A DNA stretch of 64,000 nt from Epiperipatus broadwayi (Eukaryota > Onychophora > Udeonychophora > Euonychophora > Peripatidae): NCBI GenBank assembly GCA_028023455.1, contig JAQFVV010000142.1:2909740-2973739 (forward strand), given 5' to 3'. Under the pieces are notes generated by a model. It saw only the letters and a list, made by a program, of their open reading frames with translations. It was not told the DNA's origin and ran no database searches. Positions 11,326 to 23,121 of the stretch are shown in pieces (the first letter of the stretch is position 1; each line of letters starts with the position of its first letter). The position numbers and the translations under genes were made by a program.

Positions 11326-13285
11326 TAATCAAGATGCAAAGCAGAGATAACCTTAGGTCAAGTCATATCTTAGCAACTAAATACAAAGGAAATAAAGTTA
11401 GAACTCAATTACACAATTATTAATCATGATGCATTCAACAATAATCGAATACAAAATCGTGAAATGAAATAGTAATTTAACACATGCTAATTACCAGAAG
11501 TTGATTCCACTATAAAAGCTAAATCAACTAATTTCCAAATCAGTTCCATCTTTTACAAATGAAGTAGTCACTACACATTTATTTTGCTGTGTTCAAATAC
11601 CAAACATCAGAAAGATGGATCAATAGTTTGGATGACTTGTCCTTGTTTATAAAATCTTCATTAGCAGAGAACACTAATATCACTGAAGTAAAGAGTAAGA
11701 AAATTACTCTTTAATATAATTAATTAGAGAAATTCTTAACAATATTTTAAATTTGAATTTCAAGGAAGATAAATATCATCAAACACATTTATATATCTAA
11801 ATAAATTTATTTTAAGAAGATTTAAAGTTATAGAAAATGCATCATGAGTAAAGGCACTTTGTCATAGGATCAAATGTTAGTGTTCTAACCTAAAGCAGTG
11901 TAACTATTTATTCCTACTGAAATGCATAATATATATATGTCATCTATATAATTCAATATCCAACTTCGGTTTACAGCGAGATAATTTAAGGACACTGATG
12001 TCATTGTCATACGAGAGGAATATTTATGAAACAATGGAATATATTGATTGCCTCACTGATGATTGATGACCAGAAATAAAAGAACTTTATTTCTAATAAA
12101 CATTGTTACTTAAATTTTAGAAAATGAATAGGACAATACAATAAACTTTAAATACATCATATTTTTGCATATCAACATCTATAAATATTTAATTTTATTT
12201 CCTTTGCCTTTAAAACCTGCTTACTTTGGAATAATCTATGTTGGAAAATCATTAGATGAAAAATAGGAAAAGATCATTGTGTTAAATTTTTTATTTTATT
12301 TAATAAAATATAGTTCTTTTTATGCAGCAACTTAACCAGGTTAATAATTAAATTTAATATGAAGGTAAGATTTTATTGTTCTTCACATTAAATTTATTCA
12401 TTTGTTACATGATAGAATTCTTATTTATTATTAAGTTAATTAATTTATTAATATTTCTTTATTTATTATTCAGTATAAATGAGTAATTTTCTTGGATGAA
12501 ACGTCTATTCTTTCAGTGATAGGGATCATACATAGATGGGAGATCTTATAAAAATGGAATTCCCTTGAAAGGATTCGATATTACAAAAGTCTTCATTTAT
12601 ACTTATATTGTTTATTTTAAATTTAGTTAGCTAGTGTTATAATCTTTGGAATTATAAAATGTTATTTATTTTTTGCAATCTATTAAATATTGTTGGTCTA
12701 TGATACATATCTACTATGGGAAATGGGAAGGTATAATTTTAAAATGGATATATTAATATGGTAGAAATGTATTTAAACACTTGTAATTAAAAATTTTGTT
12801 TTATATTTAAATTTTCAATTAATAAATATTGTTAAATTTATTTTAAATTTAAGGAGGTCTCTGATTTATTTAAATTATTTATTTTATTTTCATAATAAAA
12901 TAAAATTGAATACATATAGCTACATATTCATATCATCCTGATTTAACATCATGATAAATTGGTTGAAAGGAATTTTGAGAATCTATTTAACTTATATAAA
13001 AGTATTGTTTGCTACAGGATATCAATTGATCTCTGAAGAGAATTAAGTGTAAATTAAACCTGAGTTTGAATACTAAGCATAACAGAATAATAAAGAGAGG
13101 TGAAGATTGGATGGACTAGTCTAAGTTGTATCTATGTTAAATGTTTAAATATTAAATTATCATACTTAAAATAGATAAATCATGGATTAGATTTTTGTTG
13201 CATCATTAATGGCTTCCCATATAAAGACCCTATGTCCGACTATAATTAGACACCTTCACCTTCATTCCTTAAGAGAATATGGACC

Positions 13286-14060
13286 ATTACAATAATGATA
13301 TTTTGAACAGGTGGAAAGATTATTTTGATCATCTTTTGACTAATGATACAAGAATTGATACGATGACTTTTAATGATAAATCCATATTATCTGCTCACTT
13401 AGATTTGAAAAAAGATATCCAGTTTATTAAAAAATGAAAAAGCTTCAGGTCCTGATGAAATACTTGGAATAGTTTTGAAATATGATGGTGATACGTTATC
13501 TTCAAAAATATTTGAGTTTTTTGAGAAATATCTAGGTCCATGAAGTTATGCCATCCAATCTTAAGAATGTTTTAATTGGTCCAATTTTTAAAACAAAACA
13601 AATAGTGAAGATTATGATAATTATTATGGAATATTTTTATTATCAACTACAGCAAAAGTACTTTTAAGAATTTATCAGAGACTCAATGTCATTTTAGGAA
13701 ATCAAGAAATACTATAGATATGAAATTTGTTGTCAAGACTTCATAAACATTTGTTTTATGGTGAACTTGATAATGAAATCAAGAAATACTATAGATATGA
13801 AATTTGTTGTCAAGAGTTCATAATCATTTGTTTTATGGTGAACTTGAACATGGATTTCATAGGAAAGATAAATATATGTTATAAGAATTATCTCAAAGAC
13901 ATTCTAAAGAAGTGTGATGTTAATCATTTCCATTTAGAAAATATTGCAAAGAATAGAATACACTGGAGAGTTACAATTAAACATGGGGTTGAAGTATTTT
14001 AAAAAGAAATATTTCTGCTGAGGAAATTATTGAGAGAGTTGATGTTCACAGATGGGTTTG
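13286..14060 (+). pseudogene. RTE-like LINE, RT part
   Basis: From about 13294 the translation ILNRWKDYFDHLLTNDTRID gives the classic linker entering RT. It is followed by a block equivalent to KASGPDEIxxxxLKYGGD (13440-13490), a block equivalent to LKNVLIGPIFKxK..EDYDNYYGI.LLSTTAKVLLRIxxRLN (13560-13690), and CHFRKSRNTIDMKFVV (13685-13735, family form CGFRKxRxTxDMIFxxRQ). ISAEEIIERVDVHRW at 14005-14050 resembles the RT C-terminal region, so an internal part is deleted. A 77-bp tandem duplication disrupts the middle. Confidence 0.8.
13699..13852 (+). repeat. Tandem duplication, 2 x 77 bp, in LINE RT
   Basis: The unit starting AATCAAGAAATACTATAGAT appears at about 13699 and again at about 13776 with a few differences. 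It duplicates part of the RT coding region and creates most of the apparent 91-residue frame at 13727-14002, which is therefore not a gene. Confidence 0.85.
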
Positions 14061-16190
14061 TATAATTACCACAAAATTCATTTTTAAAATAATTTTTTCT
14101 TGCTCTTTCACTGTACTTTTCTTTTTGGAATTAGAATGGCCATATTCTTGTTAGTTATTATTTTAGTATTTTATTTTATTTGCTATATTATTTATATACA
14201 ATTTTTTAAAGTATTGCAATGGATTTTAAATTATTTCGAGAAAAATTTCACATAATAGCATATACATAATTTAATTTTAAAATATCACATTTCATAAAGT
14301 TTAGATATTGTCAGCATTGGTGCTCAACATTTTTTGGGATTTGTCAAATGTCTTGCAGTTTTGTAAATTTTGGTAATAATTGAATACTTTAAGACTTTTA
14401 ATATATTGAAATTATGACTGCAATAAGATATTCTTAATACAGATTTTAACAGAAGTGAATATCCTTTGTGCTTACTCAGTTGCAGAAATTACATTGAAAC
14501 CACAAAAAAAAATATCAAATTACCATTAAATGTTTAATGTGTTTTGATAACAGTAATATACAATTTTCCTCCTTTAATTTTAATACCTTATAAAAATCCC
14601 ACAAATTTTAAGATAAATAATTTTAATGCTATGCCAGAAAAAATAATAATGCTAGAACTATATTATTAATATTCAGTCTTTTCAATAACTTTATAAAGAT
14701 TCTAATTACAATGTTATTGTACTTAATAATATTAATGAATTGAAAATTATCAAAAGAAAAGAATACATTAATATTTTTTCAAGGTCTAATAACATTGATA
14801 GCAACAATATCAATAATTATATTGTTCATGTTTTTAACTAAGCATTCCAAAAATTGTAATTTTTCGATTTCATAATCCCTTATTCATTCACTTAATTCCG
14901 ACTAGAAGAAGATATTTTTTTAAATTCTTGATATTGCATCTCTTTCCCAATTATTCGCTTAATTAATTTAAGTTCTGATGAGTATTAAAATAAATAATCA
15001 AATGATTAGGTAATGTTCTCCATGCTCTTGTAGCTTTCAAGTTTAGCAATCTATGTCTATGCATAAACCATAGCCTTTTTATATTATACATTTACATATG
15101 GATTATCTCAGCAGATATTATTGTGGCTATGTTTGCTGATTCAATTAATTTTATCTTTCTTTTGTAATGTTTTTAGTATACGTGACTTTTAAAGATTGGG
15201 TAATCACAGAAAAAATTTAATGCTTAGTGATATTAAACTCTACTATATTTCCAAACATTCTCATCCAGTTATTTAAAAAAAACATACTCTCATCAAATGT
15301 TTATTATATTTTCAAAGGAATTGCTATTTAAAAACACTATTGCAATACTAACATTATTAAAAGTAAAAGCTTTTATTTCCTAATTAATTTCTTAAATAAG
15401 TATTTCCATATGTAATTATTTGTCAAACTGGATCATATCTGTGAGCTATCAAAAATTATTCATGGTCTCAATGTGTTACATTTGGATGATGACATTAATC
15501 TTGACTTCTGTCATATGTGTGAAATATTTTGTGATATTAATTGTGATGAGTTAACCAATATTTTTCATTTCAAGAAAGATCTTGTCACAAATGTGTGGCA
15601 TTATAAACTGGAGTCTCTACACTTCTTAATTAAATTCTCATCTGACTTGCTAAAACCTTTTTTAAAAATAATTTTTTGATATTGAAAATCATATTGATGT
15701 AGTGCAAAATATGCATTGGTAACCATACTCAAGACTCGTTAACAGAAATAATTATTTCTAACGATAATAATAATTCAATTATCTTATTCAAATGCAAAAC
15801 AACAGCTTGTAGCCAATTACAGACTGCACATAAAATAGTAAAAGCAATATACACAATGCTTATTGTATAATAATAAAAAGAACTAAAAAAGAAGAATATA
15901 TATTTAGAATAAATTTAAATTAATCAAAAAGTGCTTTCAAATTTAAAAATATTATAAAATTACTTAAAATCTAAATTAAAGTGATTAGTATTAGTAAAAA
16001 CCTTATTATATAAAGATAATTGTCTGAATAAAAAAGAAAATTTAAGCACATTGGAACAATAACCATTGAATATAACTACAAAAACAGACAATGTTATGCT
16101 CATGAGACCTAACTACTACAATAATTGAAATTGTAATTGATTTATTTCAACTTTTTGAACATTGGCTAAGTTTTTTCAGTATATATATAT
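14061..16190. other. AT-rich spacer
   Basis: No gene, RNA or repeat boundary could be supported. The 68-residue frame at 15473-15679 has no recognisable motif and I treat it as chance. Confidence 0.4.
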
Positions 16191-17914
16191 TGTACCGGGT
16201 CAAACCACTGAAACCACTTACTTATAAGTATATATAAGTTTTGACTGGTTTCAAACTCCTTCATAATATATTTATAATCTTATAAATGTTACGTGAATGA
16301 ACCGGCACATTCGAGCAAAATGGGAGATCTTATTGATAGCTTTAACTATCAACAATGGCCCATCTCGGCTGCTAGATTCAAACCCCTACTATCCAAATAC
16401 TTTATTTGTTTCGGGGTAAACCCCGGGGCACCAGCTAGTCTGAAGACTAACGTATTCGGGCAGTAGGCTCATAATCCAGCGCTCGAAACATTCCCTAAAA
16501 CTAGCTCAGTCTAATTTTAATTCAATAACAAAATTATACAAAATTAGTGGTGGAAAGAATTAATAAAAGGTTGGTAAAAAGAATTGACCGACAAATAAAG
16601 TTTAAGTTTGAAGACATTTTATTTTAATTAACATTAATTAAGTTTAAAGATAATTTATTACCAAACATTAATTGACTAAATTTAAACATCTTTATAAATC
16701 TGATTTAACACACGCACATTTTTAAAGTAACATTTCTAAACTAGTTTAAATATTCTTGTAGATTTTAATAGTAGAACACTGGTATTTATCTAATTTAACT
16801 AATAACACTGATATAATGATCACGCACATATTAACTCATATAGCATTCACAAATATAATAATAAAGCATTAATAGCATTTGAAACTTAAACACACATATC
16901 AATAGTTCATTTTATGTATGATAGAGTTCATATAATTTGAATCTTGAATATTTACGAATTACAGCAGTGGCTACTACATATAAATGATAATAAATAAATG
17001 TTTACCTAGGATTTTTGGAACGTGGATATTGCTTGTTGTTGGCTGCTTCTGCTGCTTCTGATGGATTATATCTAACCGGTTAGATTTGGACGTTTCTTGA
17101 AGAGATTTTATGCGAATCCATTGGCTTTATTCTTGAAGACAGTTGAACGTTTGACGGAGGATTTCTGAGTTGTTATGCAGACATTATTTCACAGGCAGGT
17201 TTTGATGATCTTGTTGGACTAAAAAGGCTGAAGCATGAGCGTATATTTCCAAAAGCTGCTCAACAATGCATTTTTGTTTCTAAATACATAATAGAAATGC
17301 ACTGTTATCTCAACTGCAACAAGACTGTCACTGCAAACTAGACTGAAAAACTCTCTCAATTAATTGTCCGATAAAAAAAAGTCTATTTATACCTGCGACG
17401 TGTTGTCCGTGTAATATCCTCCGGCAAATATCTGTTGTCGAATTTCATTGGTAATTAATCCTATGACAACGTGTTTTTTGATTGATTGTTTAATTAGTAG
17501 TAGCTATTTCAAAACGTGTTGTTTTCATATCTTTAATTAGTAGCGCACCGCTGTGTTTTTTTAAATATATTTTTCATTTATTTATAATATTTAATACTGA
17601 TACATTTATTTTACATTCGCACGCACATATATAATTTTATTCTACACATCAAAACTAGTTTTAATACTATTTTTTTTTATTCAATTCGAATGAAAAGAGA
17701 TTTATATTTTGAAGCTTTTAATTTATAATAATAACACTCTTTAACTTTTATGAACTCTTAGTTTTATCTTTTCTAAACAAAACTCCCCCTCTCCCCTTTT
17801 AATCAATTAATTTCTATTTTTTTTCAAACTCTTTTACGAAAGATTTTTTTTTATTTTAATAATTTTTTTAGACAAAATTATTTTATATACATGTGCCAAA
17901 TTGGCCTCGGCACA
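16191..17914 (-). repeat. 3' LTR of the LTR element
   Basis: The repeat is 1,724 bp. In element sense it begins TGTGCCGAGGCC and ends GGTACA, the usual TG...CA form. It differs from its partner by scattered transitions, a 3-bp indel near 16858 and homopolymer length changes. A TATA-like TATAAATAG lies on the minus strand at 17383-17391. Confidence 0.9.
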
Positions 17915-17931
17915 TTACACCCCCCTCCGTT
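17915..17931 (-). promoter_or_regulatory. Polypurine tract
   Basis: In element sense AACGGAGGGGGGTGTAA lies directly against the 3' LTR. A purine run there is the expected primer for plus-strand DNA synthesis and fixes the element orientation. Confidence 0.85.
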
Positions 17932-18084
17932 TTAGAGTAAAATGCGTCATTTTTGACCATTTTATCTCTTGCGATTTTAATTCTTGACTCTAAAGATTTA
18001 TTAATTTATTATTTTTCTAAGTTAGCTTTTTAATATCTTTTACTTAACATACAAAGGGCAATCTGTTTTGACTATCCTTTCCTT

Positions 18085-18456
18085 CTATCTATGCCGAATA
18101 CATTGCTCACAATGATCTAAATCATGGATAACAACCACCGGGACAAACCAGTTTTGAGGCACAGGGATCTTTTGGGAAACGACGCGGAAGCAGATTCGCT
18201 GACTTACACGTGTATAAAATTGAAACTTCATTTGCTGATTCTCTTGATCGGACTTGGAAAAAGAAAGGGTCGCTGTGAAATGGCAGGAATTTTCAACTGT
18301 CCATTTTCGACTTACGCTTTGGAAAGAGGAATGATCCCTGACAAGTCCGTTACGGGTACTAAAATTTATCCAGTCAGCAGCTTTAAACGTATCTTTAACT
18401 AAACTTATTTCTATACTACCCTCATTCCCTTTTGCTATAGATAACTTCCTACACAT
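18085..18456 (-). CDS. Unknown 123-residue frame near the element's 3' end
   Basis: The frame starts MCRKLSIAKGNEGSIEISLV and ends CEQCIRHR about 150 bp before the polypurine tract, in the same sense as the gag-like frame. Its base composition is clearly less AT-rich than its surroundings, unlike most chance frames here. I recognise no domain; there is no signal peptide or membrane segment, and a HxxxHCxxC-like cluster at the end is too short to call a zinc site. Its first codons lie within the 367-bp duplication. A 92-residue frame overlaps it on the other strand, so coding is uncertain. It could be a captured host exon or non-coding RNA. Confidence 0.35.
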   Translation of the reverse strand: MCRKLSIAKGNEGSIEISLVKDTFKAADWINFSTRNGLVRDHSSFQSVSRKWTVENSCHFTATLSFSKSDQENQQMKFQFYTRVSQRICFRVVSQKIPVPQNWFVPVVVIHDLDHCEQCIRHR

Positions 18457-19150
18457 GTGTATACATGCAGCATAATTCTACACCTACTAATATTCTAGAT
18501 ATCGAGTTATTACTGGACTTGCTTCCAGGGAATCTATAATAAATAAATCCCTTATTGCATGCATCATGAGGTGCAGCAGTGCCAAGAAAATAACCTAAAA
18601 GGATATCTGGATAAATACATTTAAGATACGCATCATGAGGTATCGTATTTACCGAATATTACCAGTGTATGTGCGTGTATATACACATGTATACTTACAC
18701 ACTCTTAATACACCTTAGATTGACTTTTATTTCCTTATTATTAATCTTACAACCTTATTTTTAAATTCACATGAACAATATCTTACCCTCATTCCCTTTT
18801 GCTATAGATAAATTCCTACACATGTGTATACGTGCAGCATAATTCTACACCTACTAATATTCTAGATATCGAGTTATTACTGGACTTGCTTACAGGGAAT
18901 CTATAATAAATAAATCCCTTTTTGCATGCATCATAAAGTGCAGCAATGCAAGAAAATAACCTAAAAGGATATCTGGATAAATACATTTAATACGCATCAT
19001 GAGGTATCGTATTTACCGAATATTACCAGTATATGTGCGCGTATATACACATGTATAATTACACACTCTTAATACACCTTAGATTGACTTTATATTTTTA
19101 TTACTAATCTTACAACATTATTTTTAAATTCATATGAACATTATTTTAAC
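18418..19150. repeat. Tandem duplication, 2 x about 367 bp
   Basis: CTCATTCCCTTTTGCTATAG occurs at 18421 and 18788, and the similarity continues for the whole period with a few substitutions and small indels. The second copy runs to about 19150. It lies inside the LTR element, between the gag-like region and the 3' LTR. Confidence 0.9.
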
Positions 19151-20183
19151 ATTTGTATTAATCTAATTTACAATATTATTATAAACTCTTACTCAACCTT
19201 TTTATCTAACTTGCGTATATTCAAAAACAACTTATTTTACTACGATTCATTATTACACTGGTATATATATATATATTTTTGACTTGACTTTAAATCATTT
19301 ATTTACTTCCTTTTATTACCGTGCGTGTATTCCAAAAAAAAAAAAAATCTATTAGTTTATCACGAGTCACTTTTTATTATTATTTGTCTACAGATATATT
19401 TATGCTTATTTATTTAACTTGATTTTATCGATTTTATTTTAACTATTTGACCTACTTATTTATTCACGAACATTTTTTTTAATTAATATGTGCGTTGATC
19501 ACTTTTCCTAAGTATTGACCACTTCAAATTCTTATTTTTCTAGAGTGCATTTTTAGTTTTTATTTTCATCATTAGGTAATAAATGTAATGTTAAGAGAAG
19601 TAGGCAGCAAAGTATAAGGCAATTCAAACACACTGATAGATTTTGTGCTGATTTAAACCAACTTTTAATTTCTTTGCCCAAATACTCGCACACACCTCAA
19701 TCCTAATTTAATACACTTTTTTTTTTTAAATTTTATTTGATAATGTTTTATTTTCATTAATACTTTCATTATACACTTATTTATTTCATTTTTATTTTTA
19801 AAGCGTTATTTTTACTCTCCCTTTTTTTTTTTTAAAAAAAAAAACATTTTCATTTTGCTTGTCTATTTTGATTTTACACATTTATTTTGTTTGCGTCACG
19901 CTCCGCTATGTTCTAGACTTATGAGCTGGGATATCAATATAATCGATAAGACATAATCGAGGGTTTTGACATAAATTGTTTTATAGATGCTTTGACATTT
20001 TAAACTCTAAGATTGTTATTTTATTTTACTAAGACTAACTTTAATCATTTTTAATTATTCAAACTATCTTGATACTCATTTTTACATTTATTTCCTTAAA
20101 CTTTGTTAAACATTTTCCATTATTCCGAGTCCATGGTCGTTAATAACTAGGTCAAGCCGGCGAATCCGTCAGATTACATATTT

Positions 20184-20950
20184 TTAATTTTTGTCTGGCG
20201 GTTCTTTCTTTCTTTCTACTAACTCACTAACATAAACGATACTCCATATTCTCACTTCTATCTCTCGATTAAAATCTATTTTATCTCTTTCTCTTTCCGT
20301 TTTATTTTCTGCCTTGTAAATAAGAAAACCTTTAAGCTTCACAGACCTCCGCCATATTTTTCCTAACCGTGAATATTTTTTCCTACGCTTTCTTTTTATT
20401 TTAAATCTACGTTTAAAACAAACGTGAACTTTTACTTTAACCTTTTTAACTTTTTGTAAAAACTTTTCAATGCTATCTTCTATCTTGAACTTATGTCTCT
20501 CTTCTATTTCTTGATCTACATTTGTTTCTACTTTCTCTGTAGCAACGCTATCTGATTCTAATTTAATTTCTATTTCCAAACTACTATATTTACCACTATC
20601 TGACTCTACTATCTCTTTGTTGACCTCAACTTCCTTATTTTCTTTGACAAAATCTACTTCTACGATCTCTTGATTTTTTACTTGTGTTTTAATCTCTTCT
20701 ATTTCGTCTCTAATTTTTTCTTTTATTTTATTTTGGCCTCTTCGATCTGGTCCTTTAACTTTTCAACCATTTCAGCTTGCCCTTCCAATTTACTCTTCAT
20801 TTTATTATTTTGGTTTTTAAGCTCTTCAGCTATTTTTTTATATTCTTCGGCTGTTTCTTTTTGTTTTTCAAACATGCTGGTTAGTAAAGCTATGATTTCT
20901 TTTTTTTCCTTGTTGGGGCTATTTTCTATATTTTTACCTTGAGTCTCCAT
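20184..20950 (-). CDS. Gag-like coiled-coil and basic protein, frameshifted
   Basis: The reading starts at 20950 (METQGKNIENSPNKEKKEII), about 450 bp after the 5' LTR. A heptad-rich, strongly charged coiled coil follows (for example EEYKKIAEELKNQNNKMKSK). The first frame closes at 20723. The next frame is open from around 20735 and continues in the same acidic/lysine-rich style, past an in-frame Met at 20579, into a very basic block (RRFKIKRKRRKKYSRLGKIW) and ends at 20184. The break falls in an A-rich stretch of the form AAAATAAAATAAAAG, so one or two bases of slippage explain it. Total length would be about 255 residues, short for gag. No CCHC knuckle or protease is seen. A coiled coil followed by a basic region is compatible with RNA-binding Gag, but that is inference. 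Confidence 0.55.
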
Positions 20951-21359
20951 TTTGGCTTTATTTTATTTTTTTTATAATTTATAATTTTAAACACTTTTTA
21001 TCATTATTTTTAATACCGTATTTTATTCACTTTAATAAGTTTACTAATTATTATTTTATTTATTTCTTACTAAACTGGAAATACACGCTGACTCCACCCC
21101 TCCTTTGTCCATTTTTCTCTACCCGATCTTAATGCTTTAACTCCGCCCAAACACCCAACTGTCTCTGATTTAACATAATGATTTATTTCAACTAATGTAA
21201 ATAGCATAAATCTCTCTTCATTTAAAGGGGTAAAAAAAAGGTTTCAGTCAATTCTTTTTTTTTTTTTATTTTTAAATTAATACCACTTTACGTACGTAAT
21301 TTAGCTTTTGTATAGAAAAATTTTTTTAAACAAGAAACAAAGCATTTATTTACTATTGT

Positions 21360-21398
21360 TTCTTAGTACCAGCCCCAAACGTTGGGAAAAGTCATTTA
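21360..21398 (-). promoter_or_regulatory. Probable primer-binding region
   Basis: Just inside the 5' LTR (right repeat), the element-sense sequence contains TTTGGGGCTGGTACTAAG about 20 bases from the LTR end. A TGG-starting motif at this place is typical of a tRNA primer site, but I cannot name the tRNA and the spacing is longer than the usual 0-5 bases. Confidence 0.4.
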
Positions 21399-23121
21399 TG
21401 TATCGGGTCGAACCACTGAAACCACTTACTTATGCGTATATATAAGTTTTGGCTGGTTTCAAACTCCTTCATAATACATTTATAATCTTATAAAGGTTAC
21501 GTGAATGAACCGGCACATTCGAGCAAAATGGGAGATCTTATTGATAGCTTTAACTATCAACAATGGCCCATCTCGGCTGCTAGATTCAAACCCCTACTAT
21601 CCAAATACTTTATTTGTTTTGGGGTAAACCCCGGGGCACCAGCTAGTCTGAAGACTAACGTATTCGGGCAGTAGGCTCATAATCCAGCGCTCAAAACATT
21701 CCCTAAAACTAGCTCAGTCTAATTTTAATTCAATAACAAAATTATACAAAATTAGTGGTGGAAAGAATTAATAAAAGGTTGGTAAAAAGAATTGACTGAC
21801 AAATAAAATTTAAGTTTGAAGACATTTTATTTTAATTAACATTAATTAAGTTTAAAGATAATTTATTACCAAACATTAATTGACTAAATTTAAACATCTT
21901 TATAAATCTGATTTAACACACGCACATTTTTAAAGTAACATTTCTAAACTAGTTTAAATATTCTTGTAGATTTTAATAGTAGAACACTGGTATTTATCTA
22001 ATTTAACTAATAACACTGATATAATGATCACGCACATATTAACTCATATAGCATTCACAAATATAATAAAGCATTAATAGCATTTGAAACTTAAACACAC
22101 ATATCAATAGTTCATTTTATGTATGATAGAGTTCATATAATTTGAATCTTGAATATTTATGAATTACAGCAGTGGCTGCTACATATAAATGATAATAAAT
22201 AAATGTTTACCTAGGATTTTTGGAACGGGGATATTGCTTGTTGTTGGCTGCTTCTGCTGCTTCTGATGGATTATATCTAACCGGTTAGATTTGGACGTTT
22301 CTTGAAGAGATTTTATGCGAATCCATTGGCTTTATTCTTGAAGACAGTTGAACATTTGACGGAGGATTTCTGAGTTGTTATGCAGACATTATTTCACAGG
22401 CAGGTTTTGATGATCTTGTTGGACTAAAAAGGCTGAAGCACGAGCGTATATTTCCAAAAGCTGCTCAACAATGCATTTTTGTTTCTAAATACATAATAGA
22501 AATGCACTGTTATCTCAACTGCAACAAGACTGTCACTGCAAACTAGACTGAAAAACTCTCTCAATTAATTGTCCGATAACAAAAAAAGTCTATTTATACC
22601 TGCGACGTGTTGTCCGTGTAATATCCTCCGGCAAATATCTGTTGTCGAATTTCATTGGTAATTAATCCTATGACAATGTGTTTTTTGATTGATTGTTTAA
22701 TTAGTAGTAGCTATTTCAAAACGTGTTGTTTTCATATCTTTAATTAGTAGCGCACCGCTGTGTTTTTTTAAATATATTTTTCATTTATTTATAATATTTA
22801 ATACTGATACATTTATTTTACATTCGCACGCACATATATAATTTTATTCTACACATCAAAACTAGTTTTAATACTATTTTTTTTTATTCAATTCGAATGA
22901 AAAGAGATTTATATTTTGAAGCTTTTAATTTATAATAATAACACTCTTTAACTTTTATGAACTCTTAGTTTTATCTTTTCTAAACAAAACTCCCCCTCTC
23001 CCCTTTTAATCAATTAATTTCTATTTTTTTTTCAAACTCTTTTACGAAAGATTTTTTTTATTTTAATAATTTTTTTAGACAAAATTATTTTATATACATG
23101 TGCCAAATTGGCCTTGGCACA
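21399..23121 (-). repeat. 5' LTR of the LTR element
   Basis: The repeat is 1,723 bp and pairs with 16191-17914. In element sense it starts TGTGCCAAGGCC; its first 23 bases form an imperfect palindrome (TGTGCCAA...TTTGGCACA). TATAAATAG on the minus strand at 22590-22598 is the likely core promoter, which puts transcription start 25-30 bases lower and leaves about 0.5 kb of U3. Confidence 0.9.

Larger units (their letters stand above)
10801..13285. other. About 2.5 kb of DNA splitting the RTE-like LINE
   Basis: The LINE linker stops near 10795 and resumes near 13285. The intervening DNA has no coding sequence I can support. It contains hairpin MITE copy 2 and a (TA)n-cored palindrome (listed separately), plus AT-rich sequence. 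I found no convincing terminal repeats defining it as a single insertion. Confidence 0.45.
16191..23121 (-). mobile_element. LTR retrotransposon without pol (gag-only type)
   Basis: Two long direct repeats bound a 3,484-bp internal region. Strand is set by the polypurine tract beside the left repeat, a TATA box in each LTR, and the reading frames, all on the minus strand. The right repeat is therefore the 5' LTR. Host (TA)n lies on both sides and reads ATAT at each junction, consistent with a 4- or 6-bp target duplication that cannot be resolved. About 20 mismatches over 1.72 kb by eye imply a recent insertion. The internal region carries only a gag-like coiled-coil/basic frame and a short second frame. 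No protease, RT, RNase H or integrase motif is visible, so it must depend on enzymes from elsewhere, like TR-GAG or LARD elements. Confidence 0.85.

Noticed and set aside
12040-12095. A CTGATGA...GAAA pair resembling another hammerhead (CTGATGATTGATGACCAGAAA)
   Set aside because: Stem II would have at most two pairs, and no stem I partners or short stem III could be found. Treated as chance.
13440-13465. CTGATGAAATA in LINE A
   Set aside because: It encodes the GPDEI block of the RT linker; no hammerhead stems.
13727-14002. A 91-residue protein-coding gene
   Set aside because: The frame is produced by the 77-bp tandem duplication in the dead LINE RT and is not in the RT frame throughout.
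14970-15000. CTGATGA in AT-rich DNA
   Set aside because: No GAAA at a suitable distance and no flanking complementarity.
18124-18402. A 92-residue plus-strand gene inside the LTR element
   Set aside because: It overlaps the minus-strand 123-residue frame and runs against the element's sense; most likely a shadow.
20670-20942. A 90-residue hydrophobic plus-strand protein
   Set aside because: It is the antisense of the gag-like coiled coil, and T-rich antisense reads as Phe/Leu/Ser.
16191-23121. Interpretation of the two 1.7-kb repeats as a plain segmental duplication
   Set aside because: TG...CA ends, adjacent polypurine tract, TATA boxes and target-site-like flanks fit LTRs much better.
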